Shown: positions 26,663 through 36,435, numbered from the stretch's first letter. The stretch: 64,000 nt of DNA from UBA7330 sp043554545 (GCA_043554545.1 CP121337.1:744001-808000); one strand, 5' to 3'. Notes: generated by a model not told the origin, from the letters alone. Numbers and translations are program-made.

Positions 26663-27852
26663 CCAATAAAAAGAAAATTGTACTTGCTTTCAGTGGCGGG
26701 CTTGATACAACCTATTGTGCGATTTTTCTCTCCAAAAATGAAGGAGAGATTCATACAGTTACCGTAAACACTGGTGGTTTTGATGAAGAGGAGTTAAAAA
26801 ACATTGAAGCAAGATCTATTGCTTTGGGTTCAAAATCCCATAAGACCATTGATTCAACAGAAGATTTTTATCAAAAAGCCATTAAATACCTTATTGCCGG
26901 GAATGTACTGAAAAACAATACCTATCCATTATCAGTGAGTGCAGAGCGTGTCTTTCAGGCAACAGCAATAGCCCATTATGCAAATGAGATAGATGGTGAT
27001 GCCATCGCCCACGGTAGTACAGGTGCAGGAAACGACCAGGTTAGATTTGACATGATATTCAATATCCTCTGTCCTGACAAAGAAATAATCACACCTATTC
27101 GCGACATGAAGCTCTCCAGGGAAGAAGAGATTCAGTATTTGATAGAGAATGGAGTCAAAGGAAATTGGGAAAAAGCACTCTATTCTATTAATCAAGGATT
27201 GTGGGGCACCTCAGTCGGAGGAAAAGAGACACTTACCTCTGATCAATATTTAGCAGAGGAGGCTTTCCCTTCACAACTTAAGAAGGAAAAAGAAGAGACC
27301 ATAGAAATTGAATTTATAAAAGGAGAGCCGGTGGCCTTGAATAATTCCAAACTAGATCCGGTAAAGTGTATTTTACGACTTAATGAGTTATCCTCTTCAT
27401 TTGCTATTGGTCGTGATGTACATGTAGGTGATACTATTATCGGTATCAAAGGAAGAGTAGGCTTTGAGGCTCCGGCTCCTTTAATTCTTATTAAGGCGCA
27501 TCATGCTTTGGAGAAACACGTGCTGGCAAAAAATCAACTATTCCTTAAAGATCAGGTAGCCTTGACTTATGGTAATCTCCTGCATGAAGGGCATTACCTG
27601 GATCCAGTCATGCGTGACATTGAAGCTTTTTTTGAAAGCACACAACAGCATGTTAGTGGTACCGTAAAAGTTCGCCTGGCGCCATACAGGTTTTATATTG
27701 AAGGTATTGTATCTAAGAATGACCTGATGCAGTCTGCGTTTGGCAAATATGGAGAGATGAATACAGCATGGTCTGGTGAGGATGTGAAAGGGTTTGCCAA
27801 AATATTTGGTAATCAAAACATGATATATCATAAAGTTCATCAGAATGACTGA
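26659..27852 (+). CDS. argG: Argininosuccinate synthase
   Basis: ArgG (397 residues) joins citrulline and aspartate using ATP. The N-terminal ATP-pyrophosphatase loop AFSGGLDTTYC and the later AHGSTGAGNDQVRFD are diagnostic. SINQGLWGTSVGG and GRVGFEAPAPLILIKAHHAL are further family blocks. The start overlaps the upstream GNAT gene by 4 bases and the end overlaps argC by 8, so the operon is compact and probably translationally coupled. Confidence 0.95.
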   Translation: MTNKKKIVLAFSGGLDTTYCAIFLSKNEGEIHTVTVNTGGFDEEELKNIEARSIALGSKSHKTIDSTEDFYQKAIKYLIAGNVLKNNTYPLSVSAERVFQATAIAHYANEIDGDAIAHGSTGAGNDQVRFDMIFNILCPDKEIITPIRDMKLSREEEIQYLIENGVKGNWEKALYSINQGLWGTSVGGKETLTSDQYLAEEAFPSQLKKEKEETIEIEFIKGEPVALNNSKLDPVKCILRLNELSSSFAIGRDVHVGDTIIGIKGRVGFEAPAPLILIKAHHALEKHVLAKNQLFLKDQVALTYGNLLHEGHYLDPVMRDIEAFFESTQQHVSGTVKVRLAPYRFYIEGIVSKNDLMQSAFGKYGEMNTAWSGEDVKGFAKIFGNQNMIYHKVHQND

Positions 27853-28819
27853 TCAGATTAAGGTTGGAATTATTGGAGCGGCGGGTTATACTGCAGGTGA
27901 GCTGATCAGACTTTTACTCAATCATCCGCAAACACACTTATCGTTTGCACAAAGTGATAGTCAGGCAGGCAAAGGCATTGATAAGGTACATACTGATCTA
28001 GTAGGAGAGTCAGATGTTCAATTTGTAGGTGACTTTGATCTGGGAGCTGTAGATGTAATCTTTCTTTGTAAGGGGCATGGTGAATCCAGAAAATTCATGG
28101 AAGCGAACAGTGTTCCGACAACCACTAAAATTGTAGACCTCAGTCATGACTATCGCCTGAAAGTGGAAGGTAATAATTTTGTTTATGGCTTACCTGAATT
28201 GAACAAATCAGCAATTAAGTCTGCAGGTAAAATTGCTAACCCTGGCTGTTTTGCTACCTGTTTACAATTGGGACTGTTACCAGCTGCAAAAAATCATTTG
28301 ATTAATGGAGAGGTAAACACCTCTGGTATTACCGGTTCTACCGGGGCAGGACAATCTCTTTCTGCAACCTCTCATTTTTCATGGAGGAATAATAACTTAA
28401 GTGTCTATAAAGCATTTACTCATCAGCACCTGGACGAGATTGGTGAAAGCTTGCATCAGCTTGATGGGGCATCTCATGTCATTAATTTCATTCCTTATCG
28501 AGGTGATTTCACAAGGGGTATTATCATTACCTCTTATTTTGATTCAACTGAATCTGAGGAGAATATCTTAAAGATGTACAAGGAGTTTTATGAGGGGCAA
28601 CCTTTCACACATGTTGTCTCAGATAACCCAAATTTGAAGCAGGTAGTCAACACCAATAAGGCTTTGATTTACCCGGTAAAACATGAAAACAAAGTCATGG
28701 TAATCTCCCTTATAGATAACTTATTGAAAGGGGCATCAGGACAGGCTTTGCAGAACATGAATCTGATGTTTGGACTGGAAGAAACAGCTGGACTAAAACT
28801 TAAATCAATCGCATTTTAA
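27845..28819 (+). CDS. argC: N-acyl-gamma-glutamyl-phosphate reductase
   Basis: ArgC (324 residues) is the NADPH-dependent reductase that forms N-acylglutamate semialdehyde. The Rossmann start GIIGAAGYTAGEL (residues 9-21), the catalytic cysteine in NPGCFATCLQLG and the substrate block ITGSTGAGQSLS are typical. Ten bases separate it from proC. The aminotransferase argD, which would act next, is missing from the cluster. Confidence 0.95.
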   Translation: MTDQIKVGIIGAAGYTAGELIRLLLNHPQTHLSFAQSDSQAGKGIDKVHTDLVGESDVQFVGDFDLGAVDVIFLCKGHGESRKFMEANSVPTTTKIVDLSHDYRLKVEGNNFVYGLPELNKSAIKSAGKIANPGCFATCLQLGLLPAAKNHLINGEVNTSGITGSTGAGQSLSATSHFSWRNNNLSVYKAFTHQHLDEIGESLHQLDGASHVINFIPYRGDFTRGIIITSYFDSTESEENILKMYKEFYEGQPFTHVVSDNPNLKQVVNTNKALIYPVKHENKVMVISLIDNLLKGASGQALQNMNLMFGLEETAGLKLKSIAF

Positions 28820-28829
28820 CCGTATAAAA

Positions 28830-29633
28830 ATGGATGCATCAGAGCAAACAATTGCAGTAATTGGAGCTGGAAACTTAGGAATCGCAATAGCGAAGGGTAT
28901 TGTGGAAAAAGGAGTAAGAAAGCCAGAAGAAATAGTCCTTACGAGGAGAAGTATAGATCCTATTAACTACCTGACCCATGACGGGTTTAAAATTACTACG
29001 GACAACCTTCAGGCCGTTGCTCAATCGCGGATCATCATGTTGTGCGTACAACCCAAGCAGGTAAAGGGTGTCCTTAAGGAGTTAAATGGTGTACTAACCA
29101 AAGACCATGTGATTGTTTCAGTGATCACGGGAGTTACAATTGATGAAATTCGGAGTGAACTTAAGTTAGATCTCCCCGTAATACGTGCGATGCCCAATAC
29201 GGCTATTGGCATTGGTGAATCGATGACGAGCATTGCCTCTAAAAATGCTTCTGAGCATCTGGAAGAGATTCAATTATTATTTGGCACACTTGGACTCACA
29301 CTCGTTATTGAGGAAAAGCTGATGCAGGCAGCAACTGTATTGGGAGCCAGTGGAATTGCCTTTTTTCTGAGGTTTCTCCGGGCAGCTACACAAGGCGGTA
29401 TTCAGATGGGGTTTGATGCCGAAGAGGCTCAGATGATTGCCGTTCAAACCGCAAAAGGAGCAGCTTCACTGATTTTAACAAATAAGCAACACCCGGAAGT
29501 AGAAATTGATAGGGTAACTACCCCAGAGGGTTGCACAATAGAAGGTCTCAATGAAATGGAGCATCAGGGCCTGAGTTCGGCGCTGATCAAAGGACTCATG
29601 GTATCTTATAATAAAATTAAAAACATCAAATGA
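28830..29633 (+). CDS. proC: Pyrroline-5-carboxylate reductase
   Basis: ProC (267 residues) reduces pyrroline-5-carboxylate to proline. The NAD(P) motif GAGNLGIAIAKG is at the N terminus. VIRAMPNTAIGIGESMT and the C-terminal TPEGCTIEGLNEMEHQGLSS are signature blocks. It sits inside the arginine operon, as in many Bacteroidota, linking proline and arginine supply. Its stop overlaps argF' in ATGA. Confidence 0.94.
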   Translation: MDASEQTIAVIGAGNLGIAIAKGIVEKGVRKPEEIVLTRRSIDPINYLTHDGFKITTDNLQAVAQSRIIMLCVQPKQVKGVLKELNGVLTKDHVIVSVITGVTIDEIRSELKLDLPVIRAMPNTAIGIGESMTSIASKNASEHLEEIQLLFGTLGLTLVIEEKLMQAATVLGASGIAFFLRFLRAATQGGIQMGFDAEEAQMIAVQTAKGAASLILTNKQHPEVEIDRVTTPEGCTIEGLNEMEHQGLSSALIKGLMVSYNKIKNIK

Positions 29634-30574
29634 ACCACTTTTTATCTGTAGATGATGTGCCAGACCCACTGGGTTGGGTAGCAGAAGGATTAGCATTGAA
29701 GAAGAACCCATTTGCTCTTCAGCACCTTGGGAAGAACAAGACTTTGGGCATGCTCTTTTTTAACGCGAGCCTACGTACCCGAATGAGTACGCAGTTAGCA
29801 GCTAAGAATCTTGGACTGGAAGTGATGGTAATGAATGTGAGCCAGGACTCCTGGCAGATAGAGACTGCTGACGGAGCGATTATGAATGGCGATAAAGCTG
29901 AACATGTAAAGGAGGCTGCAGCGGTTCTGGGGCAATATTGTGATATTTTGGGTGTCAGGTCTTTTCCTACCCTAAAAGACCGAAAGAAGGATTATGAAGA
30001 GGAGTTGATACTTCAGTTTAAAAAATATGCGGGTGTTCCTATCCTCAGTATGGAATCTTCTACTGTGCACCCGCTTCAGGGTTTGGCAGATATGATGACT
30101 ATCTCAGAGCTGACAACAGTAAAAAAGCCCAAAGTTGTTTTGACCTGGGCACCTCATGTAAAGGCTTTGCCACAGGCTGTTCCTAATTCTTTCTGCCAAT
30201 GGTCACGTAAGATGGATTTTGATTTTGTGATCACTCATCCTGATGGGATGGAGCTGGCGCATCAATTTACGGAAGGCGTCGACATTGAATATGATCAAAA
30301 CAAGGCACTTGCTGATGCTGATTTTGTCTACGTCAAAAATTGGTCTTCATATAAAAACTACGGAAATATTGGACTGGGTAAGGACTGGATGTTTTCACAA
30401 AAGAAGTTAGACCTTACCAATGAGGCAAAAGTGATGCACTGTCTACCGGTGAGAAGAAATGTAGTCATTACAGATGAAGTATTGGATGGTAAGAATTCAG
30501 TGGTAATTCAACAAGCTGGAAATAGGGTGTATTCTGCTCAGCTGGTAATTAAAAAACTCTTAGAAAGCATTTGA
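29630..30574 (+). CDS. argF': N-acylornithine carbamoyltransferase (ArgF'-type, probably N-succinylornithine)
   Basis: A 314-residue transcarbamylase that makes N-acylcitrulline. FFNASLRTRMST is the carbamoyl-phosphate site (SxRT-type) and HPLQGLADMMT the conserved HPxQ motif. MHCLPVRRNVVITDEVLDG is the C-terminal block of the AOTC/SOTC branch rather than ordinary ArgF. In NGDKAEHVKEA, residue 90 is Ala. This is the position reported as Pro90 in the Bacteroides fragilis N-succinylornithine enzyme and Glu92 in the Xanthomonas N-acetylornithine enzyme. A non-acidic residue there favours the succinyl substrate. This reading rests on recalled alignments and is moderately sure. Confidence 0.9.
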   Translation: MNHFLSVDDVPDPLGWVAEGLALKKNPFALQHLGKNKTLGMLFFNASLRTRMSTQLAAKNLGLEVMVMNVSQDSWQIETADGAIMNGDKAEHVKEAAAVLGQYCDILGVRSFPTLKDRKKDYEEELILQFKKYAGVPILSMESSTVHPLQGLADMMTISELTTVKKPKVVLTWAPHVKALPQAVPNSFCQWSRKMDFDFVITHPDGMELAHQFTEGVDIEYDQNKALADADFVYVKNWSSYKNYGNIGLGKDWMFSQKKLDLTNEAKVMHCLPVRRNVVITDEVLDGKNSVVIQQAGNRVYSAQLVIKKLLESI

Positions 30575-30575
30575 T

Positions 30576-31355
30576 ATGGAGAAAGTACATGTGATCAAGG
30601 TAGGAGGTGCTGTTATTGAGGATGAGGACAAGCTGTCTGTCTTTTTAGAAAGTTTCTCTGCCATTAAAGAATTGAAAATCCTGATACATGGCGGCGGCCG
30701 GGTGGCAACAGAAATTGGAAAGAAGCTTGGTATTGCTCCTCAGATGGTAGAGGGGAGAAGAGTAACCAATGACGAGACACTAGATCTGGTAACAATGGTC
30801 TATGGTGGACTTGTGAATAAAAAGTTGGTGGCACGCCTGCAGAAAATGGATCAAAATGGAATGGGGTTGACAGGTGCGGATGGTTCATTGATTGTGTCTG
30901 AGAAACGACCCATTAAAAACGGGGTGGACTATGGATGGGTTGGTGATCCTAAAGCTGTGAATGTGAAGATTATCTCTGATCTCCTAAACGCAGGGTTAAT
31001 ACCAGTAATTGCGCCACTGACTCATGATGGTAATGGTCAGATATTCAACACAAATGCTGATACCATGGCGGGCGTAATGGCTAAATCATTGGTAGCACAA
31101 TATGAAGTTTACCTTCACATGTCTTTTGAGTTGGATGGTGTTTTAAGAGATGTGAATGATCCTGATTCATTGATTCGTGAAATCAAGTTACAAGAATTTG
31201 AAAATCTGAAAAAGTCCGGTGTGATTCACAGCGGCATGATCCCTAAGCTAGAAAATGCCTTTGAGGCTATCGACTCAGGGGTAAAACAGGTAAGAATATG
31301 TAAGTATGACCAGGTAAACCCCCAACAGGCCAGTGGCACAAAACTTACCAAATAA
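30576..31355 (+). CDS. argB: N-acylglutamate kinase
   Basis: ArgB (259 residues) phosphorylates N-acylglutamate. VIKVGGAVIED and IHGGGRVATEIGKKLG at the N terminus form the ATP and substrate loops. VNKKLVARL, NTNADTMAGVMAKSL and the HSGMIPKLENAFEAID end are typical. It begins one base after argF'. Its end overlaps the following deacylase by 23 bases if the GTG start there is right. Confidence 0.94.
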   Translation: MEKVHVIKVGGAVIEDEDKLSVFLESFSAIKELKILIHGGGRVATEIGKKLGIAPQMVEGRRVTNDETLDLVTMVYGGLVNKKLVARLQKMDQNGMGLTGADGSLIVSEKRPIKNGVDYGWVGDPKAVNVKIISDLLNAGLIPVIAPLTHDGNGQIFNTNADTMAGVMAKSLVAQYEVYLHMSFELDGVLRDVNDPDSLIREIKLQEFENLKKSGVIHSGMIPKLENAFEAIDSGVKQVRICKYDQVNPQQASGTKLTK

Positions 31356-32412
31356 GGAAACATTTTACGAGGAGTCTATATCATTACTCTCTGCGCTGAT
31401 CAAGATCCCGAGCTTCAGCAAAGAAGAAGATAAGACTGCGGATTTGCTACAGGAATATTTGTTGGAAAAAGGCATTCGGGCATATAGAAAAGACAACAAT
31501 GTATGGGTGAAGAACCATCACTATGATCTGGAAAAACCGACTATCCTTTTTAATTCACATCATGATACCGTAAAACCTAATAAGGGATATTTGAAGGATC
31601 CTTTCAGTCCGGAACTGACGGGCGATAAGTTGTATGGTCTGGGTAGTAATGATGCCGGAGGGGCATTAATTTCACTCTTGATGGTCTTCCTGAATTATTA
31701 TGAGCGAGATGATCTGAAGTATAATCTGATATGGTCCGGTACTGCAGAAGAGGAGATATCAGGGAAAAACGGAGTGGAAAGTATTCTTCACGATCTGGGA
31801 AAGATCGACTTTGGGATCGTCGGAGAACCCACAGAGATGGCAATAGCTGTGGCTGAAAAAGGATTAATGGTACTGGATTGTTACGCTAAAGGGACATCTG
31901 GCCATGCCGCCAGAGATGTAGGTGCAAATGCGATTTATAAGGCTATGCAGGACATTGCGTGGCTCAAGGATTTTCATTTCAAAAAGAGATCTTCTTTTTT
32001 GGGCCCAATCAAAATGTCCGTGACCATGATTAATGCGGGATACCAACACAACATTATTCCAGATGTCTGTCACTATGTTGTGGATGTCAGAACCACGGAT
32101 GCTTACTCCAACGAAGAAACTTTGTCAATTATACGGGAGCACTTGGGCGCAGATGTGAAAGAAAGATCCCAGCGTTTAAAACCTTCTCACATGCCAAAAG
32201 ATCATGAGCTGGTAAAAGTGGCTGAAAAATTAGGGATTGAGATGTTTGGCTCACCAACTACTTCTGATCAGGCTTTGATGCCATTCGCAACTGTAAAGAT
32301 GGGACCGGGTTTATCCCAAAGATCTCATTCAGCTGATGAATTTATTTTTCTGGAGGAGTTGAAACAAGGACCATTGAAGTATATTGAACTATTAGACAAG
32401 ATTATTCTGTAA
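31333..32412 (+). CDS. argE: M20 family N-acylornithine/N-acylcitrulline deacylase
   Basis: A 359-residue M20 metallopeptidase-fold deacylase. Metal ligands are in NSHHDTVKPN and LGSNDAGGALIS, and the catalytic Glu pair is in TAEEEISGKNG. RSHSADEFI near the C terminus carries the last ligand His. In this operon it should remove the acyl group from N-acylcitrulline or N-acylornithine. The only fitting start is GTG at 31333 inside argB, giving MAQNLPNKETF. Three bases separate it from argH. Confidence 0.9.
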   Translation: MAQNLPNKETFYEESISLLSALIKIPSFSKEEDKTADLLQEYLLEKGIRAYRKDNNVWVKNHHYDLEKPTILFNSHHDTVKPNKGYLKDPFSPELTGDKLYGLGSNDAGGALISLLMVFLNYYERDDLKYNLIWSGTAEEEISGKNGVESILHDLGKIDFGIVGEPTEMAIAVAEKGLMVLDCYAKGTSGHAARDVGANAIYKAMQDIAWLKDFHFKKRSSFLGPIKMSVTMINAGYQHNIIPDVCHYVVDVRTTDAYSNEETLSIIREHLGADVKERSQRLKPSHMPKDHELVKVAEKLGIEMFGSPTTSDQALMPFATVKMGPGLSQRSHSADEFIFLEELKQGPLKYIELLDKIIL

Positions 32413-32415
32413 GAC

Positions 32416-33747
32416 ATGAAACTCTGGCAAAAATCAACGGACGTAAACTCACAGATCGATGCTTTTACTGTAGGCAATGATCGGGAACTAGATCAGGTAT
32501 TGGCTCCCTTTGATATATTAGGGTCTATTGCGCATATTCGGATGCTGGAGAAGATTGGTTTACTTGAAAAAGAGGAGTGGAGCCAATTGGATGCGGAGTT
32601 AAAGGAGATCTACGAGACGACTCAAAATGGATCTTTCCAAATTGAAGATAGTGTAGAAGATGTACACTCGCAGGTGGAATTTCAGTTGACCAAAAAACTG
32701 GGAGATATCGGTAAGAAAATTCACAGTGGAAGATCTCGCAATGATCAGGTATTGGTTGACCTAAAGATGTATTTCAGAAATGAGATCAAGCAGATCGTTG
32801 ATTTGACGGCTGATCTTTTTGATACGCTGATCAATCAAAGTGAAAAGTATAAAAATGTATTAATGCCTGGCTATACCCACATGCAGGTAGCGATGCCATC
32901 TTCAGTTGGTTTATGGTTTGGTGCATATGCTGAGAGCTTGTCAGATGATTTGTCGAGTTTGAAAGCAGCTTATGAAGTAATTAATAAGTCGCCCTTGGGC
33001 TCGGCAGCGGGTTATGGTTCTTCCTTTCCTTTAGATAGGGAGATGACCGCTGAGTTACTTGGTTTTTCTCAACCTAACTACAATGTGGTTTATGCCCAGA
33101 TGACGAGAGGGAAAAGTGAAAAAGCGTTTGCAAATGCTTTAGGAACAATTGGAGATACACTCAGTAAACTTTCCATGGATGTCTGCTTATACATGGGGCA
33201 GAATTTTGGTTTCTTCTCTTTTCCTGATGAGCTGACTACCGGATCAAGCATCATGCCTCACAAAAAGAATCCTGATGTTTTTGAATTGGTCCGTGGCCGA
33301 TGCAATCAGTTAAAAGCCCTGCCAGTTGAAATCAGTTATATCCTGAGTAATCTTCCAAGTGGATACCACCGTGACTTGCAACAACTCAAAGAAGGCCTTT
33401 TCCCTGCTATTCAGATCATGAAGGAATGTCTGCATATCCTAAATTTCAGTTTGAAGCAAATAGTTATTGCAGAGGACATTACAAAGGATCCAAAATACGA
33501 TTATCTATTTACGGTTGAATTGGTTAATGAGCTGGTGCTGGAAGGCATACCCTTTCGGGATGCATATAAAGAGGTGGGAAAACGAATAGAAGCTGGAACA
33601 TATCAGCCAAATCGAATAGTAAAACACACCCACCTGGGCAGTATCGGTAATTTAGGTAATGAAAAGATCAGAGAAAGGTTCAATTCTCAAATCAAAACTT
33701 TCGAATTGGATAAAGCAGAAAAACTCCTCGCTGAGTTGCTTGTATAA
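32416..33747 (+). CDS. argH: Argininosuccinate lyase
   Basis: ArgH (443 residues) cleaves argininosuccinate to arginine and fumarate. Markers are EDVHSQVEFQL, KKIHSGRSRNDQVLVD, the family signature GSSIMPHKKNPDVFE, and PSGYHRDLQQLKE. The length is a little under the 460 residues of the E. coli enzyme, but all active-site blocks are present. It is the last gene of the arginine operon; structured repeats fill the 165 bases that follow. Confidence 0.95.
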   Translation: MKLWQKSTDVNSQIDAFTVGNDRELDQVLAPFDILGSIAHIRMLEKIGLLEKEEWSQLDAELKEIYETTQNGSFQIEDSVEDVHSQVEFQLTKKLGDIGKKIHSGRSRNDQVLVDLKMYFRNEIKQIVDLTADLFDTLINQSEKYKNVLMPGYTHMQVAMPSSVGLWFGAYAESLSDDLSSLKAAYEVINKSPLGSAAGYGSSFPLDREMTAELLGFSQPNYNVVYAQMTRGKSEKAFANALGTIGDTLSKLSMDVCLYMGQNFGFFSFPDELTTGSSIMPHKKNPDVFELVRGRCNQLKALPVEISYILSNLPSGYHRDLQQLKEGLFPAIQIMKECLHILNFSLKQIVIAEDITKDPKYDYLFTVELVNELVLEGIPFRDAYKEVGKRIEAGTYQPNRIVKHTHLGSIGNLGNEKIRERFNSQIKTFELDKAEKLLAELLV

Positions 33748-33766
33748 TAAACGGGTAGCATTTACT

Positions 33767-33902
33767 ATCCGTAGAGTTCCTCTACGGATTGCCAAATAAA
33801 ACTGAGTCTGAGACTCAGATTAATAGAAAATCCTTAGACCCCTTCGGAAGTCTAAGGATAGTGAGGTTGTAGCTTTGTTATCTGTAGAGTTCCTCTACGG
33901 AT
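33767..33902. repeat. Composite hairpin repeat, copy A
   Basis: Four hairpins in a row between convergent genes. 33767-33789: ATCCGTAGAG-ttc-CTCTACGGAT. 33802-33818: CTGAGTCT-g-AGACTCAG. 33830-33859: arms ATCCTTAGAC / GTCTAAGGAT around a CTTCGG tetraloop. 33880-33902: a second ATCyGTAGAG / CTCTACGGAT. The first three occur in the same order and spacing in copy B near 40.1 kb. They could also end transcription of argH and of the facing peptidase gene. Confidence 0.85.
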
Positions 33903-33912
33903 TACTAATTCA

Positions 33913-36162
33913 TTACTGGGGGCCGGGAGGTAAGTGTGCGAGGAGATACCTGGTCATCAGCATTCGTAAATGCAATGAAGTTCCCTCACCTTTTCTGATT
34001 CCGTGATTCCGGTCAGGGTAAACCATATAATCAAACGGCTTACCTAATTCAATGAGTCGATCTACCAACCCTTCGGTGATCTGGATATGGGTATTTGTTT
34101 CACCGCTACCGTGGATAATCAGCAGGTCGCCTTCCAGCCCCTCTGCATTGTTAATTGGTGCGGATTTTTGATATCCTTCCGAATTCACTTCCGGGGTGTT
34201 CATGTAAATTTCCTGAAACCATGCATTGTAAAGATGAGGTTGTGGTTTGGGTGCAACCGCAATTCCTACGTGGTACATATCGGGTTTTCGGAACATCGCA
34301 TTAAGGGTGTTTGACCCACCACCACTCCAACCCCAGATGCCTACCCGGGTAAGATCCACGTACGGTCGGGTTCGACCGAGCTCTTGCAGCCCTGCCGCCT
34401 GTTCTTCGGTGGAGAGTGGACCAAGGCTTGGGAATATTGATCTCCGCCACGCGGCTCCTTTGGGAGCAGGTGTGCCCCTGCTGTCCATGGTCACCACCAG
34501 ATAACCCAGGTCTGCGATCACTCTGTGGTAGTCAGCAGAAGCACGTCCCCAGGCATCAAGAACGGTCTGCGCATGTGGCTCACTGTATACATAGATGAAG
34601 ACAGGGTATTTTTTGGATGGATCGAAGTCGCGGGGTTTGATCATCAATGCATCCATTACAACATCATCACCAATATCAAGTTGAAAAAACTCCGTAGGTT
34701 CAGTTATTAACGGTCTGGTTTTTTTAAGGAGTTCGTCATTGTCTTCTAGTGTTCGTTCCACCCGGTGCTCAGGAAATTCCACAAGTTCGGTAACCGGGGG
34801 CAAATCAAAGCTCGTGTACGTGTGAAAGGCCCAATTGGCGTCGGCTGAGAACTCATAATCATGAGTACCGGGCTGGCCCATAGGGGTAATGCGCTCGGGT
34901 TCTGCCGATCCATCTAAAGGCACCCGATATAGATACTTCTGTGTAGCATTATCAGGCGAGGCATAGAAGTAAAACCATCCTCCTTGCTCGTCCACCTTGA
35001 CACGATCAATGATATCAAATTGTCCCGGGGTCAGCAAGGTTTGCTCTTTGCCCTCACGGGAATACACATAAGCATGTCTCCATCCATCCTTCTCATTGAT
35101 TAAAATAAATGCACGATGGCCCGTGATCCAGTTCACACCGGAATTCGTGTACCGGCTGGAGATCACCCATGCCGGGTCTGACTCCTTATAGATGTTGTTA
35201 ATCTCCCCGGTATTGATGTTGGCCATCAGGAAATCCCGCTGATCCCTGAAGCGGCTCAGTTTCTCTACCAGCAGTTCATCAGAATTTCCTGTCCAGCTGA
35301 TCTGTCCAAGATAATATCCTTCGGCAGGTGCTTCAATGGAGAGCCATTGAGTATTACCTCCTTCCACATTAATGACACCGACATGTAATGAAGCAATGGT
35401 TCCACCCACCCTGGCAAACCGCATTTCTCTGACTACAGGGTATGACGGATCGCCTGGCATGAGCATCGATCTTAATCGTACCTCAGATTGGTCTGACTGC
35501 ACATAAGCAATCTTTTTCCCGTCCGGACTCCAGATAATCTTACCAATTGAAATGGCGTCGTTCCCATTCTTTGTAAGTGAAATTGTCTGGTTAGTTTGTA
35601 AATCATATACATGTAGGTTTCCTTGATCAGAGAAAGCGATATGCTTTCCATCAGGGGAAAAATTAGGGTAGTGATTAGTTTGCAATTCCTTTAGTTGACC
35701 AGTGTTTAGATCCAGGAGCCAATAACCAGAATCCAGGTTATCTGTGTTTAATATTATCCTATCACCATCAGGTGAAAATGAGAAATTCTGGATATTCAAA
35801 GGCTCACTCTTTCCGGCGGGGATTAGCTCCGAAGCAACCATTCGTTCACCATTCGAAACATCATAGCTGACAAGTTGCTGTGCCTCACTTCCGCTTTTAG
35901 TTTCGAGAATAAAGTAAACTGAACCATATGGACTCCATTTTCCCCAAAAGGATTTGACGCGGAATTCACCTTTCTTGTAAATCGCAGTTAGCCGGGCTTT
36001 TGCCTCAGCAGGAACCATTTGCTCATTATTGGTGTGTTCCTTAACCGCTTCCTTGCAACTGATTATTGACAGCCCTGAAAAAGCCAAAAACACGATTGTA
36101 ACTATCTGCTTATGGGAAATTATTAAACTTATCATCGATGTATGATTAAGGATTTGGTGCAA
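33913..36162 (-). CDS. S9 family peptidase (dipeptidyl-peptidase IV-like) lipoprotein
   Basis: A 749-residue prolyl-oligopeptidase-fold enzyme. The N terminus ends in the lipobox SIISC (about residue 36), so it is a periplasmic or surface lipoprotein. A start at Met10 would give a more ordinary signal. Residues about 60-470 are a WD40-like/DPPIV N-terminal propeller (SPDGDRIILN, SPDGKHIAFS, SPDGKKIAYV). The C-terminal hydrolase has the nucleophile motif GWSGGGS (Ser613) and His720 in DRNHGI. The acid position, 32 residues before the His as in human DPP IV (Asp708), is Glu688 in GSGETNTHIQ. The family is firm, but the acid is unusual. It is a single gene flanked by hairpin repeats on both sides. 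Confidence 0.92.
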   Translation of the reverse strand: MHQILNHTSMISLIISHKQIVTIVFLAFSGLSIISCKEAVKEHTNNEQMVPAEAKARLTAIYKKGEFRVKSFWGKWSPYGSVYFILETKSGSEAQQLVSYDVSNGERMVASELIPAGKSEPLNIQNFSFSPDGDRIILNTDNLDSGYWLLDLNTGQLKELQTNHYPNFSPDGKHIAFSDQGNLHVYDLQTNQTISLTKNGNDAISIGKIIWSPDGKKIAYVQSDQSEVRLRSMLMPGDPSYPVVREMRFARVGGTIASLHVGVINVEGGNTQWLSIEAPAEGYYLGQISWTGNSDELLVEKLSRFRDQRDFLMANINTGEINNIYKESDPAWVISSRYTNSGVNWITGHRAFILINEKDGWRHAYVYSREGKEQTLLTPGQFDIIDRVKVDEQGGWFYFYASPDNATQKYLYRVPLDGSAEPERITPMGQPGTHDYEFSADANWAFHTYTSFDLPPVTELVEFPEHRVERTLEDNDELLKKTRPLITEPTEFFQLDIGDDVVMDALMIKPRDFDPSKKYPVFIYVYSEPHAQTVLDAWGRASADYHRVIADLGYLVVTMDSRGTPAPKGAAWRRSIFPSLGPLSTEEQAAGLQELGRTRPYVDLTRVGIWGWSGGGSNTLNAMFRKPDMYHVGIAVAPKPQPHLYNAWFQEIYMNTPEVNSEGYQKSAPINNAEGLEGDLLIIHGSGETNTHIQITEGLVDRLIELGKPFDYMVYPDRNHGIRKGEGTSLHLRMLMTRYLLAHLPPGPQ

Positions 36163-36351
36163 TAGGCAAACTAATTTTGAATGCTAGTCTCTCAATATTT
36201 ATTTGATTTAATCCATATCAATATAATGGAGAATTGTGTGAACCAGGTAATAAGATGAAGTGAGAATTTACTGATTGATAAGATAATATATTGATTTGAT
36301 AAACAGCTGTCATTAAGAATCGGATGACTGCTAACTCAAACTATCTGTTCT

Positions 36352-36374
36352 ATCCGTAGAGTAACTCTACAGAT
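36352..36374. repeat. Solo hairpin of the repeat family, copy C
   Basis: ATCCGTAGAGT-a-ACTCTACAGAT is the first hairpin of copies A and B on its own, with a different loop and one wobble pair. It lies in the 273-base gap between two minus-strand genes. Nothing else is recognisable in that gap. Confidence 0.75.
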
Positions 36375-36435
36375 AATAAAGGATAACAAAGCTTTTCATT
36401 TGCCAGCAATTGCAATGTTTGTTTTGCTTAGATTT

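Noticed and set aside
33748..33912. A CRISPR array or tRNA cluster at the repeated sequences after argH.
   Set aside because: The repeats are hairpins of different kinds with no equal spacers, and none folds as a tRNA.
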